Notes under the pieces: model-generated
The model's database searches: none
What the model saw: only the letters and a program-made list of their open reading frames with translations
What the model was told of the DNA's origin: nothing
Translations under genes and position numbers: made by a program
In this document: one piece after another, positions 9,296 through 18,153 of the stretch
Layout of the letters: every line of letters starts with the position of its first letter
How positions within the stretch are numbered: position 1 is the first letter of the stretch
Source of the DNA: JAAZIN01 sp964441025
GTDB lineage: Bacteria; Bacillota; Dethiobacteria; DTU022
Direction of reading: 5' to 3'
DNA: 64,000 nucleotides
Assembly (NCBI GenBank): GCA_964441025.1
Contig: CAYTXG010000010.1
Span: 1 to 64,000 of the forward strand

Positions 9296-10057
9296 TCAAG
9301 CCCTTTGAATCATGTTTCTGTTTATCCCGGCGACGCGTTCTATTTGCCGGTGACTGACCCCCGGCAGGGCTTTTAACTTCCGCAGGAGCATGTTTCTTCT
9401 GTTAGCGGGCATTTTAAGAAGCTCCGCCGTTGATTTGCCGGCTAAAACCAGCTGGATCAACTGCTCTGCATGCCCATCTGTAGCCCTGGTAATATCGTTG
9501 ATATCCAGCAGATCCTCGTCGCCGCAAATTTTCAAGTGGAATTCGGCAAACTCCTGTTGCCCGCCGATGATCTCCAAAGCCAGAGCTGTATCTGTCAGGC
9601 TGGTGTCCACGCTTTCCGGTTTCATATAATCACGATAGCTGCTCCAGGGATAGCTTGCGCAATATTGCGTTATTCCAGCCTTCACAGGATTCTGATGGAT
9701 GTAGCGTAACGCCGTCAGCAGATATTCGTCCACATGAACAGGTTCACTGTGGAAGCGCCCCTGGAACAAATGTCCCACCCGATCGTGCTTCCGGTTATAC
9801 CAGTACACATAAGCGCTTCCCAGCCGTTTCATGATCTGGCTGACCGTTTCGATGATCTCGGCGATGAGCAAATGCACATGATTGCCCATCAGGCAATATC
9901 CATAAATCATGCATCTGCTGCGTTTTTTAACAGAATCGAGTATCTCCAAGAATCTGGTTCTATCTTCTTTATCTTGAAAGATGTTACGGCGGTTAATCCC
10001 TCTTAGTATTACATGATAGACACCGGTTTCGCTCCTTTTACGAGCTGTTCTGGGCAT
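9296..10057 (-). CDS. REP-associated tyrosine transposase (RAYT, Y1/IS200-like)
   Basis: 253 residues. The ATG at 10057 is preferred over the one at 10066 because AAGGA is then spaced 9 nt upstream. The Y1 transposase domain is clear: the MGNHVHLLI segment holds the HUH metal-binding pair, RYIHQNPVKAG is the conserved downstream helix, and WSSYRDY supplies a candidate nucleophile-region Tyr; GVYHVILRG is the typical N-terminal strand. A roughly 80-residue C-terminal extension ends with a helix-turn-helix-like SHRQIERVAGINRNMI. RAYTs are single-copy nucleases linked to REP palindromes, and the flanking repeats fit this. It appears intact. Confidence 0.9.
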   Translation of the reverse strand: MPRTARKRSETGVYHVILRGINRRNIFQDKEDRTRFLEILDSVKKRSRCMIYGYCLMGNHVHLLIAEIIETVSQIMKRLGSAYVYWYNRKHDRVGHLFQGRFHSEPVHVDEYLLTALRYIHQNPVKAGITQYCASYPWSSYRDYMKPESVDTSLTDTALALEIIGGQQEFAEFHLKICGDEDLLDINDITRATDGHAEQLIQLVLAGKSTAELLKMPANRRNMLLRKLKALPGVSHRQIERVAGINRNMIQRA

Positions 10058-10188
10058 GCCAATCATTCCTTTTCAGAAGATATTTGCATGGATTATTATA
10101 CCATAGCGGTAAGATTCTGAAAACAAGGTCTCAACAAGCAGCACTCCTGCTGCAGCGGTTGCCGGAGAATCCAGGGAGACGCTTCTGG

Positions 10189-10217
10189 TGAGTCAAAGTC
10201 ACCGTCCCCTTGACTCA
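10189..10217. repeat. 29-bp REP-like repeat, copy 4 (right end of RAYT unit, inverted)
   Basis: Exact reverse complement of copy 2, closing the transposase-bearing unit. Confidence 0.92.
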
Positions 10218-10333
10218 AAAAAGTACAGTCATTGGATACGTGTTTTGCCCTATAAATTTTAGTCATTTTTCAGTATAATATAGTTGTCGCGCTATTTGAC
10301 ACTATTGGAATGGTGAAGGAGGGGACCGAAGGA

Positions 10334-10954
10334 ATGAAAAAATGCAGAGCAGCGATGCTGCCGCTGCTGGCGGCTGTACTGGCGCTTTTCTTAGCCGGTT
10401 GTTCCGCCGGGGAGAGGGTGGATCCGGATCAGCCCAACGGCGGGGAGCGGGAGCAGCCCGGCTTGAGCCGCCCTCTGCCGGGTGATCCGGAGTACTGTGC
10501 GTCCATTCTGATACCCGACTTCTGGGGTGAAGGGGTTGTCCTGGAGGGAAACCCAAAAATGGGATACCTTATGCTGGGCTTTGGAGTTCCCGCCGGGGCG
10601 GCGCTTTACGCTCCCTTTGACGGCATGACCGCAGAGGTCAATCTTCAAGATTACAGCTCCGGCAAAGAAGATCAATTGAAAATTATCAAAGGGCGCTCCC
10701 TCTGTATGCCGGAAAGTTTAAACGGCTTTTCCGCGTACAATGTCACCGGCACATTGGAAGGGTCTGTCGGGAAAGGTGAAGTTTTTGCCGAGGTAAGCTC
10801 GGATCAACATATATTTCCAGAATACTATGGCAAGGTAAATTTAATTCTGGAATTTAATCTTTTCGATCTGGAGTCGGCGGAGTACGAAGAGCTGAAGGCT
10901 CTTTTTGGACAGGTATTTGACCGCCTTCTGAAAGAGGGGGAGGAGCCGTCCTGA
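10334..10954 (+). CDS. Lipoprotein of unknown function, possibly degenerate M23-like
   Basis: 206 residues from the ATG at 10334, with GAAGGAGGGG upstream; an in-frame GTG/ATG at 10310 is less well placed. The N-terminus is a lipoprotein signal with lipobox LAGC near residue 23, so it should be anchored outside the membrane. The middle part (VPAGAALYAPFDGMTAEV, later GSVGKGEVFAEV) is reminiscent of the beta-sheet core of M23 peptidases without the His/Asp metal ligands; this is a weak resemblance. A TATAAT -10-like hexamer lies at 10274-10279. The stop overlaps the start of the M23 gene, so the pair probably works together at the cell wall. Confidence 0.65.
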   Translation: MKKCRAAMLPLLAAVLALFLAGCSAGERVDPDQPNGGEREQPGLSRPLPGDPEYCASILIPDFWGEGVVLEGNPKMGYLMLGFGVPAGAALYAPFDGMTAEVNLQDYSSGKEDQLKIIKGRSLCMPESLNGFSAYNVTGTLEGSVGKGEVFAEVSSDQHIFPEYYGKVNLILEFNLFDLESAEYEELKALFGQVFDRLLKEGEEPS

Positions 10955-11976
10955 TGAGGCGCCAATACTGCCGGGCACATTCTCGCAAATACCGGCCGGC
11001 GGGGCCGGCCGCCGCTCTCCTCCTGGCTGTTTTTGCGCTGCTGACCCTCTCTTCCCTCTCTTGCGGCGTTCGGGAGCGGGCCGCCGTTGATGAGGAAAGC
11101 GGCGGTGCGATTGAAGAAGAGAAGAGCCTCCGGGAAGAGAATATTTCCTTCACGTTTTATCCCCCCTCGCCCGGACCCGGGGATTTTTCCATGCTTGCAG
11201 CAGGACCCTGTCCGGCAGACAGCAGCGTCAAGCTGGATACAGAGCCCGGACTGGCTCTCTCACCGCCTTATCGTCACGGAGATTATATTTACTTTATAGT
11301 TGGGATTGGCTTTCAAGTTGCTCCCGGGCCGCAGAGCCTGCTCCTCACCCTGGAGGGGCCGGGCGCCTATCGAGAAGAGGTTGCCGGAGAGCTGGAAATT
11401 GTCCACCTTGCCTTTGACACCTCGTACTTCAGCGTGCCGGTGAAGTGGAGCGGGGAGGAGGCCGACCGGAGAATCCCCGCAGAGCGGGAGATGGTCCGCC
11501 GGGCCCTCCAGACCACCGAACCGGCTCCCCTGTGGTGCCAGCCTTTCATCGTTCCCCTTGAATCCCGCATCAGCTCCCAGTACGGGGCTGTGCGGATCAT
11601 CAACGAAGCCCCGCCGCGGCGGCATACGGGGCTTGACATCGCCGCCGACAGGGGAGAGCCGGTGAAGGCGGCCAACGACGGGATCGTCAGGCTGGCTGCG
11701 TCGCTGCTGGCTCAGGGTAATATGGTGATCATTGATCACGGGATGAACCTGTCCAGCTCCTATCTGCATCTGGACAGCATCGAGGTTGACGAAGGCACCC
11801 ATGTCAAAAGAGGCGAGATTATCGGCCGCGTCGGGGAGACCGGCTTTGCCAACGGCCCTCACCTGCACTGGGAGGTGAACCTGGGCCAGACGCCGTTGAA
11901 CCCGCTGCAGCTGGTCCGGGGCGATCTTTTCTATCTGCCCACCCCCGCCCTTGAGTCGGAGGGACGGAGGATTTGA
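10954..11976 (+). CDS. M23 family metallopeptidase lipoprotein
   Basis: 340 residues, starting at an ATG overlapping the upstream stop (TGATG). The signal segment LLLAVFALLTLSSLSC ends in a lipobox-like cysteine near residue 28. The C-terminal third is a lysostaphin-type M23 domain with the HTGLD (HxxxD) and HLHWEV (HxH) metal-binding motifs and the intervening MVIIDHG...SSSYLHL core, so it should be an active peptidoglycan endopeptidase or a closely related enzyme. The final residues (ESEGRRI) and the stop lie inside a REP-like repeat, which means the native C-terminus has been replaced or extended. Confidence 0.85.
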   Translation: MRRQYCRAHSRKYRPAGPAAALLLAVFALLTLSSLSCGVRERAAVDEESGGAIEEEKSLREENISFTFYPPSPGPGDFSMLAAGPCPADSSVKLDTEPGLALSPPYRHGDYIYFIVGIGFQVAPGPQSLLLTLEGPGAYREEVAGELEIVHLAFDTSYFSVPVKWSGEEADRRIPAEREMVRRALQTTEPAPLWCQPFIVPLESRISSQYGAVRIINEAPPRRHTGLDIAADRGEPVKAANDGIVRLAASLLAQGNMVIIDHGMNLSSSYLHLDSIEVDEGTHVKRGEIIGRVGETGFANGPHLHWEVNLGQTPLNPLQLVRGDLFYLPTPALESEGRRI

Positions 11977-11980
11977 CTCA
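11952..11980. repeat. 29-bp REP-like repeat, copy 5
   Basis: TGAGTCG ... GGGACGGAGGATT ... TGACTCA, the same AGGATT subtype as copy 1. It supplies the stop codon of the M23 peptidase gene. Confidence 0.88.
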
Positions 11981-12128
11981 CTCCCTTAACCCTGACCCAG
12001 AGAATGAGATGGACTTATGTTTGAAATAGTAGCCTTGACTACCATGTGATGCAGGGACGGAGGCTGTGAACCTCTCCTGGAAATTAATGACATATCAGGG
12101 CATAACCTGAATAATCAGGGCCTTTGAC

Positions 12129-12157
12129 TGAGTCAAATCCTCCGTCCCCTTGACTCA
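12129..12157. repeat. 29-bp REP-like repeat, copy 6 (inverted)
   Basis: Inverted copy of the AGGATT subtype. It starts three bases beyond the stop of the MATE gene, which is read from the other strand. Confidence 0.9.
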
Positions 12158-12160
12158 TTG

Positions 12161-13546
12161 CTATTTTGACGCCACCAGTTCCTCTCCCAGGGGGCGGAGC
12201 GCACCGTGGTGAAGCTCCTGCCTTAAGAATAAAAATAGGATAAGCGAGAGCAGCGTGGTGGCTATATCGGCAGCGGGCAGGGTCCAGACAAACCCGTCAA
12301 ATCCCCAGAGTGAACTGAATATGCTCAGGAAGGGGATGTAGAAAAATCCTTGCCTGCCCAGGGAAATGACCAGCGACTGGACTCCCTTGCCCAGAGCCTG
12401 GAACATGGACATGATGAGCATCTGAATCGCCAAAACAGGCATCCCCAGGGCAAAGCGTTTCATGATTATTGCACCCAGTTCAACAACGGTGGCATCATTG
12501 ATAAAAACCCTGATCCAGAAGTCGGAGAATAAAAAGAAAAGAAGGCCGAAAGCGGTGCACATGATCGTCCCGCTGAAGACAGACTTTTTTATTGTCTCCA
12601 GAAGACGTTTATGATTCTTGGCCCCGTAGCTGTAACCCATCAAGGGCTGGCAGCCTTGCCCCAGACCCATGGAAAGCATGACCGTGATATTGGAGATCCG
12701 CCGGGCCAATCCGTTGGCCGCTACAACCTCGTCACCGAAACCTACCGCATAGACATTGTTTACGGCAAAACCGGTGCTGTTCAGCAGCATGGCGATAGAG
12801 GCCGGAATGCCGATCTTGAAAATCTCTGCATAGACCTTCCGATCAAAGCGGAAATGGCTCCAGGATATTGAAACGACCCCTTTTTTCCTGGTGTAAAAAG
12901 AGAGACAGTAAGAGAAACCGACTATGTTGCCGATGACTGTGGCAATGGCGGCTCCGGCCACATCCATCTTCAGCAGAAAAATAAAAATGGGGTCAAGCAA
13001 TATATTCAACAGGGAGCCGCTGACCATGCCGATCATCGCTTCCTTTGTTGCACCTTCAGAGCGCAGCAGCCCGGCCATGGCCATTTTCAAGCCGATAAAG
13101 GGGCTGCCGATAAGCATGATGGATAAATATCTTTTACCAAAACCGAAGGTGTTCACGCTGGCGCCGGCAGACATGAGCACGGGTTTGATAAAGATGAGCC
13201 CGATGATGGAGACGGCGGTGCAGACAGCAGCAGCCGACCAGAAAGCAACAGCACCCGCCCTGCTGGCGCCCTCCCTTTCGCCCTGCCCCAGCAGCCGCGA
13301 AATAAGCGAGGCCCCTCCCACGGCAAAGATATTGCCGAAAGCCTGGATCATCATGAAGATAGGCATTGATATGGCGATTGCAGCGACCATGTTCGGCTCG
13401 TTCAGCTTTCCAATAAAAAATGTGTCTGTCATGTTATAAATTACCTGCACCAGCATGGCCATCATCGTCGGGATGGCCAGGGTCCAGATGGCCTGGTACA
13501 CAGGCATTGAGTCAAGAATATGAGTCCGTTCCAGCTTCTTTTCCAT
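12161..13546 (-). CDS. MATE family efflux transporter
   Basis: 461 residues, about twelve hydrophobic segments, the family's usual length. The N-terminal AIWTLAIPTMMAMLVQVIYNMTDTFFIG segment is typical of DinF/NorM-type MATE proteins, which export cationic drugs or metabolites using Na+ or H+ gradients. It lies 2 bp downstream of a marR-type gene in the same direction, so the pair is one operon, and the MarR protein is the likely local repressor. The substrate cannot be predicted. Confidence 0.92.
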   Translation of the reverse strand: MEKKLERTHILDSMPVYQAIWTLAIPTMMAMLVQVIYNMTDTFFIGKLNEPNMVAAIAISMPIFMMIQAFGNIFAVGGASLISRLLGQGEREGASRAGAVAFWSAAAVCTAVSIIGLIFIKPVLMSAGASVNTFGFGKRYLSIMLIGSPFIGLKMAMAGLLRSEGATKEAMIGMVSGSLLNILLDPIFIFLLKMDVAGAAIATVIGNIVGFSYCLSFYTRKKGVVSISWSHFRFDRKVYAEIFKIGIPASIAMLLNSTGFAVNNVYAVGFGDEVVAANGLARRISNITVMLSMGLGQGCQPLMGYSYGAKNHKRLLETIKKSVFSGTIMCTAFGLLFFLFSDFWIRVFINDATVVELGAIIMKRFALGMPVLAIQMLIMSMFQALGKGVQSLVISLGRQGFFYIPFLSIFSSLWGFDGFVWTLPAADIATTLLSLILFLFLRQELHHGALRPLGEELVASK

Positions 13547-13548
13547 CG

Positions 13549-14004
13549 CTATTGATTCCCTCTGTTCCTAAGTTTTTCAGTTGTTGCGGCGATAGTTTCC
13601 AGGGCTCTTTCCAGATCCCCCAGTTCCTGCCCTGTTAGCGGGTCAAGACTGGCGGCGACATGCTCCTTGAAACGGCAGTGGATTTCCCGGGCAGCCTTTT
13701 TCCCCTCTTCGGTGAGCACCAGGGCATACTTTCTGCGGTCATCGGGCCCCGAAACTCTTCCCACCAGGCCTTTTTCCTCCAGGCTGTCGGCCACTGTGGT
13801 AAAAGATCCCCTGGCCAGCCCCACCCTTTTGCTGTATTCCGTCATGGTGCCGCCCTCATGCTTGTGAATGTACATCAGCGTTTTTTCCTCGCTCATATTT
13901 AAACCGGCTGATGTCTTGATGTTGCTTCCCTCCAGCAGGGTTCCCATGAACATGGGCAGCTGCGCGATAAGCCCGGCAATAATCTCCTTTTTTTCATCAG
14001 GCAT
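13549..14004 (-). CDS. MarR family transcriptional regulator
   Basis: 151 residues from the ATG at 14004, with AGAGGAG upstream; an in-frame ATG at 14028 is poorer. The winged-helix region (MTEYSKRVGLARGSFTTVADSLEEKGLVGRVSGPDDRRKYALVLTEEGK) is diagnostic of MarR, including the DDRRK wing. It dimerises and usually represses its own operon until a ligand binds. The tandem TTAG-N4-CTAA sites just upstream of its start fit autoregulation together with the MATE gene. Confidence 0.9.
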   Translation of the reverse strand: MPDEKKEIIAGLIAQLPMFMGTLLEGSNIKTSAGLNMSEEKTLMYIHKHEGGTMTEYSKRVGLARGSFTTVADSLEEKGLVGRVSGPDDRRKYALVLTEEGKKAAREIHCRFKEHVAASLDPLTGQELGDLERALETIAATTEKLRNRGNQ

Positions 14005-14032
14005 GCTGCTGCTCCTCTCACACGGCATATGC

Positions 14033-14059
14033 TTAGAATTCTAACATTTAGATTCCTAA
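14033..14059. promoter_or_regulatory. Tandem MarR-type operator
   Basis: A perfect palindrome TTAGAATTCTAA (14033-14044) is followed by TTAGATTCCTAA (14048-14059). Both share TTAG-N4-CTAA and their centres are 15 bp apart, immediately upstream of the marR-type gene. Confidence 0.55.
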
Positions 14060-14218
14060 CCGTCAATTGACTCATTCAGAGGCATTTATCAAAGGTGCCA
14101 GGGGGATTTTGCAAAATCATTATTTCTGAGGATCCCGAAATACATACTTTGACGGATCCCCCTTTTGGACGCACCGATCTATGATCCAGGCAGATGATCA
14201 TCAGGAGGCGAAAATAAA

Positions 14219-15178
14219 ATGGACTCTCCGGCTGTTGAAGTAAAAGATTTGCGCAAGCGCTACGGGAAAGTTGAAGCTCTGGATGGGATCAGCTTCAGCG
14301 TTCGGCGCGGAGAAATCTTCGGGCTGCTCGGGCCCAATGGAGCAGGCAAAACCACCGCTCTGGAGTGCCTGGAGGGGTTGCGCCGGGCCGACAGCGGGGT
14401 GCTCAGGATCATGGGGATCGACCCGGCCCGTGAGCCGCGCCGCCTGAAAGCGCTGATCGGGGTGCAGCTGCAAACCGGGGCTCTGCCCGATTATATCTGT
14501 GTGGATGAAGCCATGCGTTTGTTCAGCGTATACCGGGGCGCCCCCCCGGACTATGGACTGCTGGAGAGGTTGGGTCTGGGCGGGAAGATGAGGGCGCAGT
14601 ATCATACTCTTTCCACCGGTCAGAAACGGCGCCTGGCCCTGGCATTGGCCGTGGTCCACCGGCCTCCGGTGCTCTTCTTCGATGAACCTGCCGCCGGATT
14701 GGACGCGGCCTCGCGGGCCGCCCTGCATGAAATGATTCGGGAACTGCGCGTCAGCGGCGCCGCCATCGTCCTTTCGACCCATGATCTGGCCGAGGCGGAA
14801 CAGATGGCAGACCGGGTGGCCATCCTGCTGCGGGGGTGCATCGCCGCAGCAGGCGCCCCCCGGGAGCTGACCGCCGCCGGGGAGGGGCTGACCAGGATCT
14901 CGGTGCGCACAGCCGGCGGCTGCCTGGCGGGCCTCTCCCTGAGCGGGGTGGTCAGGGCTGCCTGCCAGGATGATTATGCCGTCTATTTTACGGCTTCACC
15001 CGGTCCGGTGGTTGCAGAAATCATCGCTTTAATCGATGCCGCCGGCGACCGGTTGATCGACCTGCGGGTCGAGCGGCCCACCCTGGAGGAACGTTTCCTG
15101 GAACTGACAGGGGGCGTCCCCGCCCCGATGCAGGGGGAGGATCACAGGGAAGCGGCTGCACCCGGAACAATACTTTAA
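14219..15178 (+). CDS. ABC transporter ATP-binding protein
   Basis: 319 residues; ribosome site CAGGAGGCG upstream. It has the Walker A GPNGAGKTT near residue 40, signature LSTGQKRRLALAL, Walker B VLFFDEPAAGLD and the H-loop LSTHD. The C-terminal extension of about 90 residues is typical of drug- or lipid-exporting ABC-2 ATPases (CcmA/DrrA-like). The permease follows 13 bp downstream, then a two-component system, so this is likely a regulated exporter for an antimicrobial or envelope-stress compound (inference). Confidence 0.92.
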   Translation: MDSPAVEVKDLRKRYGKVEALDGISFSVRRGEIFGLLGPNGAGKTTALECLEGLRRADSGVLRIMGIDPAREPRRLKALIGVQLQTGALPDYICVDEAMRLFSVYRGAPPDYGLLERLGLGGKMRAQYHTLSTGQKRRLALALAVVHRPPVLFFDEPAAGLDAASRAALHEMIRELRVSGAAIVLSTHDLAEAEQMADRVAILLRGCIAAAGAPRELTAAGEGLTRISVRTAGGCLAGLSLSGVVRAACQDDYAVYFTASPGPVVAEIIALIDAAGDRLIDLRVERPTLEERFLELTGGVPAPMQGEDHREAAAPGTIL

Positions 15179-15191
15179 GGAGGTTTTACCG

Positions 15192-16004
15192 GTGAAAGCT
15201 TTTGCCCTTCATTTTTCCTTTGAATTCCTGGCCGGCCTGCGCAACAAAACCCTGCTGCTGATGAATTACCTGCTGCCCCTTGGTTTCTTCGGAATCGTCG
15301 GCGGGATGATGTCCGCAATCAACCCCTCATTCGGAGAGCAGATGATCCCGGCCATGGTCACCTTTGCCGTACTTTCCGGGGCCATCCTGGGTTTGCCGGC
15401 GCCCCTTGTGGATGCCCGTGAAGCCGACATCCTGCGCAGCTTCAAGATCAGCGGGGTGCCGGCTATCTCACTGCTGGCTGTCCCGGCCCTCTCCACGGCG
15501 CTGCACCTGCTCACTGTCTCCGCCGTAATCACGGCTGCGGCGCCGCTCCTCTTCGCCTCGCCCCTGCCGGTAAACTGGCCGGCCTACCTGCTCATCTGCC
15601 TGCTTTTTCTCTTTACTTGCTGCAGCCTGGGCCTGCTTATCGGGGTGATCTCCGGCAGCAGCCGCTCCACCATCCTCTGGTCGCAGCTGATCTACCTCCC
15701 CTCGATGATCCTGAGCGGCATGATGGTCCCGGCGGAGATGCTGCCGCAAACCTTTATCCGGATCGGCCGCCTGCTGCCGGCCTCGTACGCGATGCAGTCC
15801 TTCCTGGGGCTGGCTTACGGCAGGGAGACAGCTTATCCCCCCGCTGCCGGCGTGCTGGTCCTGCTGGCCGGCGGGATCATTGCCTTCGGGATGGCCCTCT
15901 TCCTGTTCAACTGGGATCGACGCAGCAACAGCCGCCGCGGACACCCGGCCCTGGCTGTCCTGGCCCTTTTGCCCTATCTCCTGGGCGCCCTGCTGCCGGT
16001 TTGA
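15192..16004 (+). CDS. ABC-2 type transporter permease
   Basis: 270 residues from a GTG with AAGGAGG upstream. Six hydrophobic segments are arranged as in ABC-2 permeases, with the conserved stretch SQLIYLPSMILSGMMVPAEMLPQ before the last helices. It pairs with the ATPase encoded just upstream. The gene is very GC-rich like its neighbours. Confidence 0.88.
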   Translation: MKAFALHFSFEFLAGLRNKTLLLMNYLLPLGFFGIVGGMMSAINPSFGEQMIPAMVTFAVLSGAILGLPAPLVDAREADILRSFKISGVPAISLLAVPALSTALHLLTVSAVITAAAPLLFASPLPVNWPAYLLICLLFLFTCCSLGLLIGVISGSSRSTILWSQLIYLPSMILSGMMVPAEMLPQTFIRIGRLLPASYAMQSFLGLAYGRETAYPPAAGVLVLLAGGIIAFGMALFLFNWDRRSNSRRGHPALAVLALLPYLLGALLPV

Positions 16005-16155
16005 GGCCGGGGCGGGGTGGAACAGGGGCAGGGGCAGGACTGGAGCGGACGGCTCCCGGCGCGAAACAAGAGGATTTCGGAGATGCATGGGGAAAAATAC
16101 TCCATAATAATGGTACCGGCCAATCAAACCGGGGATGGGACGAAGGGATCAGGTC

Positions 16156-16854
16156 ATGGATCAACCGAAAGTCACCCTGCTCATTGTAGACGATCATCCG
16201 CTGTTCCGGCGCGGCGTTCGCTATTTCCTTGAAACAGTGCCCGGCCTGGAGCCGGTGGGCGAGGCGGGAAAAGGGGAGGAAGCCCTGGCCTTTCTGGAGC
16301 GGCGGAGTGTTGACCTGGTTCTGCTCGACCTGCAGATGCCCGGCCTCGATGGAATTGAAACCACCCGGCGCCTGCTGGCCCTGCAGCCGGGGGTGAGAGT
16401 GCTTATCCTGACCTCCTTCGGCGGCGGAGAGCGCGTCCACGACGCCCTCAAGGCGGGAGCGGCCGGTTATGTCCTCAAGGACGCTGCGCCCGAAGAGCTG
16501 GTGGCGGCGATCAGGGCGGCAGCCGCAGGAGGCAGCTACCTGGGAGCGCGGGCCGCCGCGGAACTGATCGGGCAGACGGGCGGCGAAGGGCGGGGCGGGG
16601 GGGAAGAGGGGCGGCAGGGCGGAGACCCGCATGAGCCGCTCACCGCCCGCGAAAGGGAGGTCCTGGCGCTCATCGCCGGGGGTTTGAGCAACCGCGAAAT
16701 AGCGGGACGCCTCTACTTAAGCGAGACAACGGTGAAGAGCCACGTGGCCAATATACTGGGAAAACTGGGCTTGAGGAGCCGCACCCAGGCTGCCCTCTAT
16801 GCCATGCGCAAAAACTTGACGGGCGGGGTGGAGGAAAGTGACCCTGAAAAATGA
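16156..16854 (+). CDS. NarL/FixJ-family response regulator
   Basis: 232 residues from the ATG at 16156; an in-frame ATG at 16135 is possible. The receiver domain has the acidic pair in LIVDDHP, the phospho-acceptor Asp near residue 58 in LLDLQMPGLDG and a conserved Lys in GYVLKDAAP. The C-terminal LuxR-type helix-turn-helix is LTAREREVLALIAGGLSNREIAGRL...TVKSHVANIL. A Gly/Glu-rich linker joins the two. It overlaps the kinase gene by 17 bp and probably controls the adjacent ABC exporter. Confidence 0.93.
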   Translation: MDQPKVTLLIVDDHPLFRRGVRYFLETVPGLEPVGEAGKGEEALAFLERRSVDLVLLDLQMPGLDGIETTRRLLALQPGVRVLILTSFGGGERVHDALKAGAAGYVLKDAAPEELVAAIRAAAAGGSYLGARAAAELIGQTGGEGRGGGEEGRQGGDPHEPLTAREREVLALIAGGLSNREIAGRLYLSETTVKSHVANILGKLGLRSRTQAALYAMRKNLTGGVEESDPEK

Positions 16855-17956
16855 AGGGCAGTATATTAAGACATTTCTGCTCAGCAGCGGGGCCGGAGCC
16901 CTCTTCGGTCTTGCTGCCGCTATAGTTTTAAACCGGATGGGCCTGGTTCCCGACTCGGGGGGGGCCCTCTTTATTGCCGCGGTAACCCTGCTGGCCGGGT
17001 GTTATTCCGGACTGGCGGGGATGGGAGGCGCGTACCTGGATGAACGGCTGAGGCGCCGCGGCATGGAAAGGGTGCTGCCCCGGCTGGCGATCAGCTTCGG
17101 CGTCGTCGCCCTGCTCACGGCGGCCCTGGCCTGGCTGGGATTCACCCTTTTCGGTGCCGCCTCCTCCGGCCTGGAGATGCAGCGCATCGCTGCCGGGGGC
17201 ATTATCGCGGGGCTGATTTTTGGAGCCCTCTTCGCCCTGGGCAATTACCTGCTCTGGCGAAACAGGCAGAAGATGATCCTTCTGGAGATGGAGAACCGCC
17301 ACCTGGCGGAGCTTGCTTCCCGGGAAGAGCTGCTTCGTGAGGCGGCGCGCAACCTTGCTGTGACGGAGGAACGCAACCGCATGGCCCGTGAGTTGCACGA
17401 TACCATCTCCCAGGGGATGCACGGAATAGTCTATTCCCTGCGCTCACTCCATGATCTTCTCGACAGCAGCGAGCGGGGCATGAAGATTCTGGGCCACCTG
17501 GAGCAGACCGCTGACGAGACCATGCAGGAGCTGCATCGCCTGGTGGAGGAGCTTTCCCCCTCGCCCCTGGAGGATTACGGGCTGGCGGATGCCCTGCGTC
17601 GGCATTGCGATCTTTTCGCCCGGCGCTACGGGCTCGACCTTGAGCTGTGTCTTCATTACGACGGGGGGCTGCAGTCGGGACAGGAGGCGGCGATCTTCCG
17701 CATTGTTCAGGAGGCGCTGACCAATGCCTGGCGCCATGCGGGAGCAGCGCGGGTTTGCGTGGAGCTGATCGGCGGCCCCGGCGGTGCAGTTCTTGCCGTG
17801 CGCGATGACGGCCGCGGCTTTGACCCCGCCGCTGCGCCCCGCGGCCGCGGCCTGGAGAACATGGAGGCCCGCGCCCGCCGGAACGGGGGATATTTCGGCA
17901 TCATCTCCGCCCCCGGCACAGGCGCTGAAATAGAGGTCCGATTTCCGCAAAGCTGA
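16838..17956 (+). CDS. NarL-type sensor histidine kinase
   Basis: 372 residues from a GTG start inside the end of the response regulator gene. Four hydrophobic segments (residues about 10-145) form a membrane sensor without a sizeable extracellular loop, suggesting intramembrane or membrane-stress sensing. A coiled-coil linker leads to the HisKA_3 box ERNRMARELHDTIS with the phospho-His near 187. The HATPase_c domain has the N-box NAWRHAG and G-box DDGRGFD. It is the cognate kinase of the preceding regulator. Confidence 0.93.
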   Translation: MTLKNEGQYIKTFLLSSGAGALFGLAAAIVLNRMGLVPDSGGALFIAAVTLLAGCYSGLAGMGGAYLDERLRRRGMERVLPRLAISFGVVALLTAALAWLGFTLFGAASSGLEMQRIAAGGIIAGLIFGALFALGNYLLWRNRQKMILLEMENRHLAELASREELLREAARNLAVTEERNRMARELHDTISQGMHGIVYSLRSLHDLLDSSERGMKILGHLEQTADETMQELHRLVEELSPSPLEDYGLADALRRHCDLFARRYGLDLELCLHYDGGLQSGQEAAIFRIVQEALTNAWRHAGAARVCVELIGGPGGAVLAVRDDGRGFDPAAAPRGRGLENMEARARRNGGYFGIISAPGTGAEIEVRFPQS

Positions 17957-18153
17957 GCTGTTCAATGTCTGCCAAATTTAATCGTCAAGTTGCCGGGAAC
18001 CGGATCTGCCCGGCCGCTGTCATTAAGATAGAAAGAATATCCATGGGAGGGATGAGAGGTAAAACAAACATTTCAAAAACTGCCGAATATGAGGGCCGGC
18101 AAATCCGGCTTCATCGCCGGAATGGTAGTTATAAAAAAAGTAAGGGAGCGGCA

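Larger units (their letters stand above)
9212..10217. mobile_element. RAYT transposase unit bounded by inverted 29-bp repeats
   Basis: A Y1 transposase gene lies between two copies of the 29-bp palindrome in opposite orientation (9212-9240 and 10189-10217), with a degenerate extra copy at 9258-9287. The outer copies are perfect reverse complements of each other. This is the layout expected for a REP-associated tyrosine transposase with its cognate repeats, about 1 kb in total. Confidence 0.75.
11952..12157. mobile_element. Short repeat-bounded segment (REPIN/MITE-like), about 206 bp
   Basis: Copies 5 and 6 face each other and enclose about 148 bp with no gene. Both are of the AGGATT subtype. 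A further core fragment (GCAGGGACGGAGGCTG) sits inside near 12050. The arrangement mirrors the RAYT unit without its transposase, so it may be a non-autonomous derivative. Confidence 0.55.
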
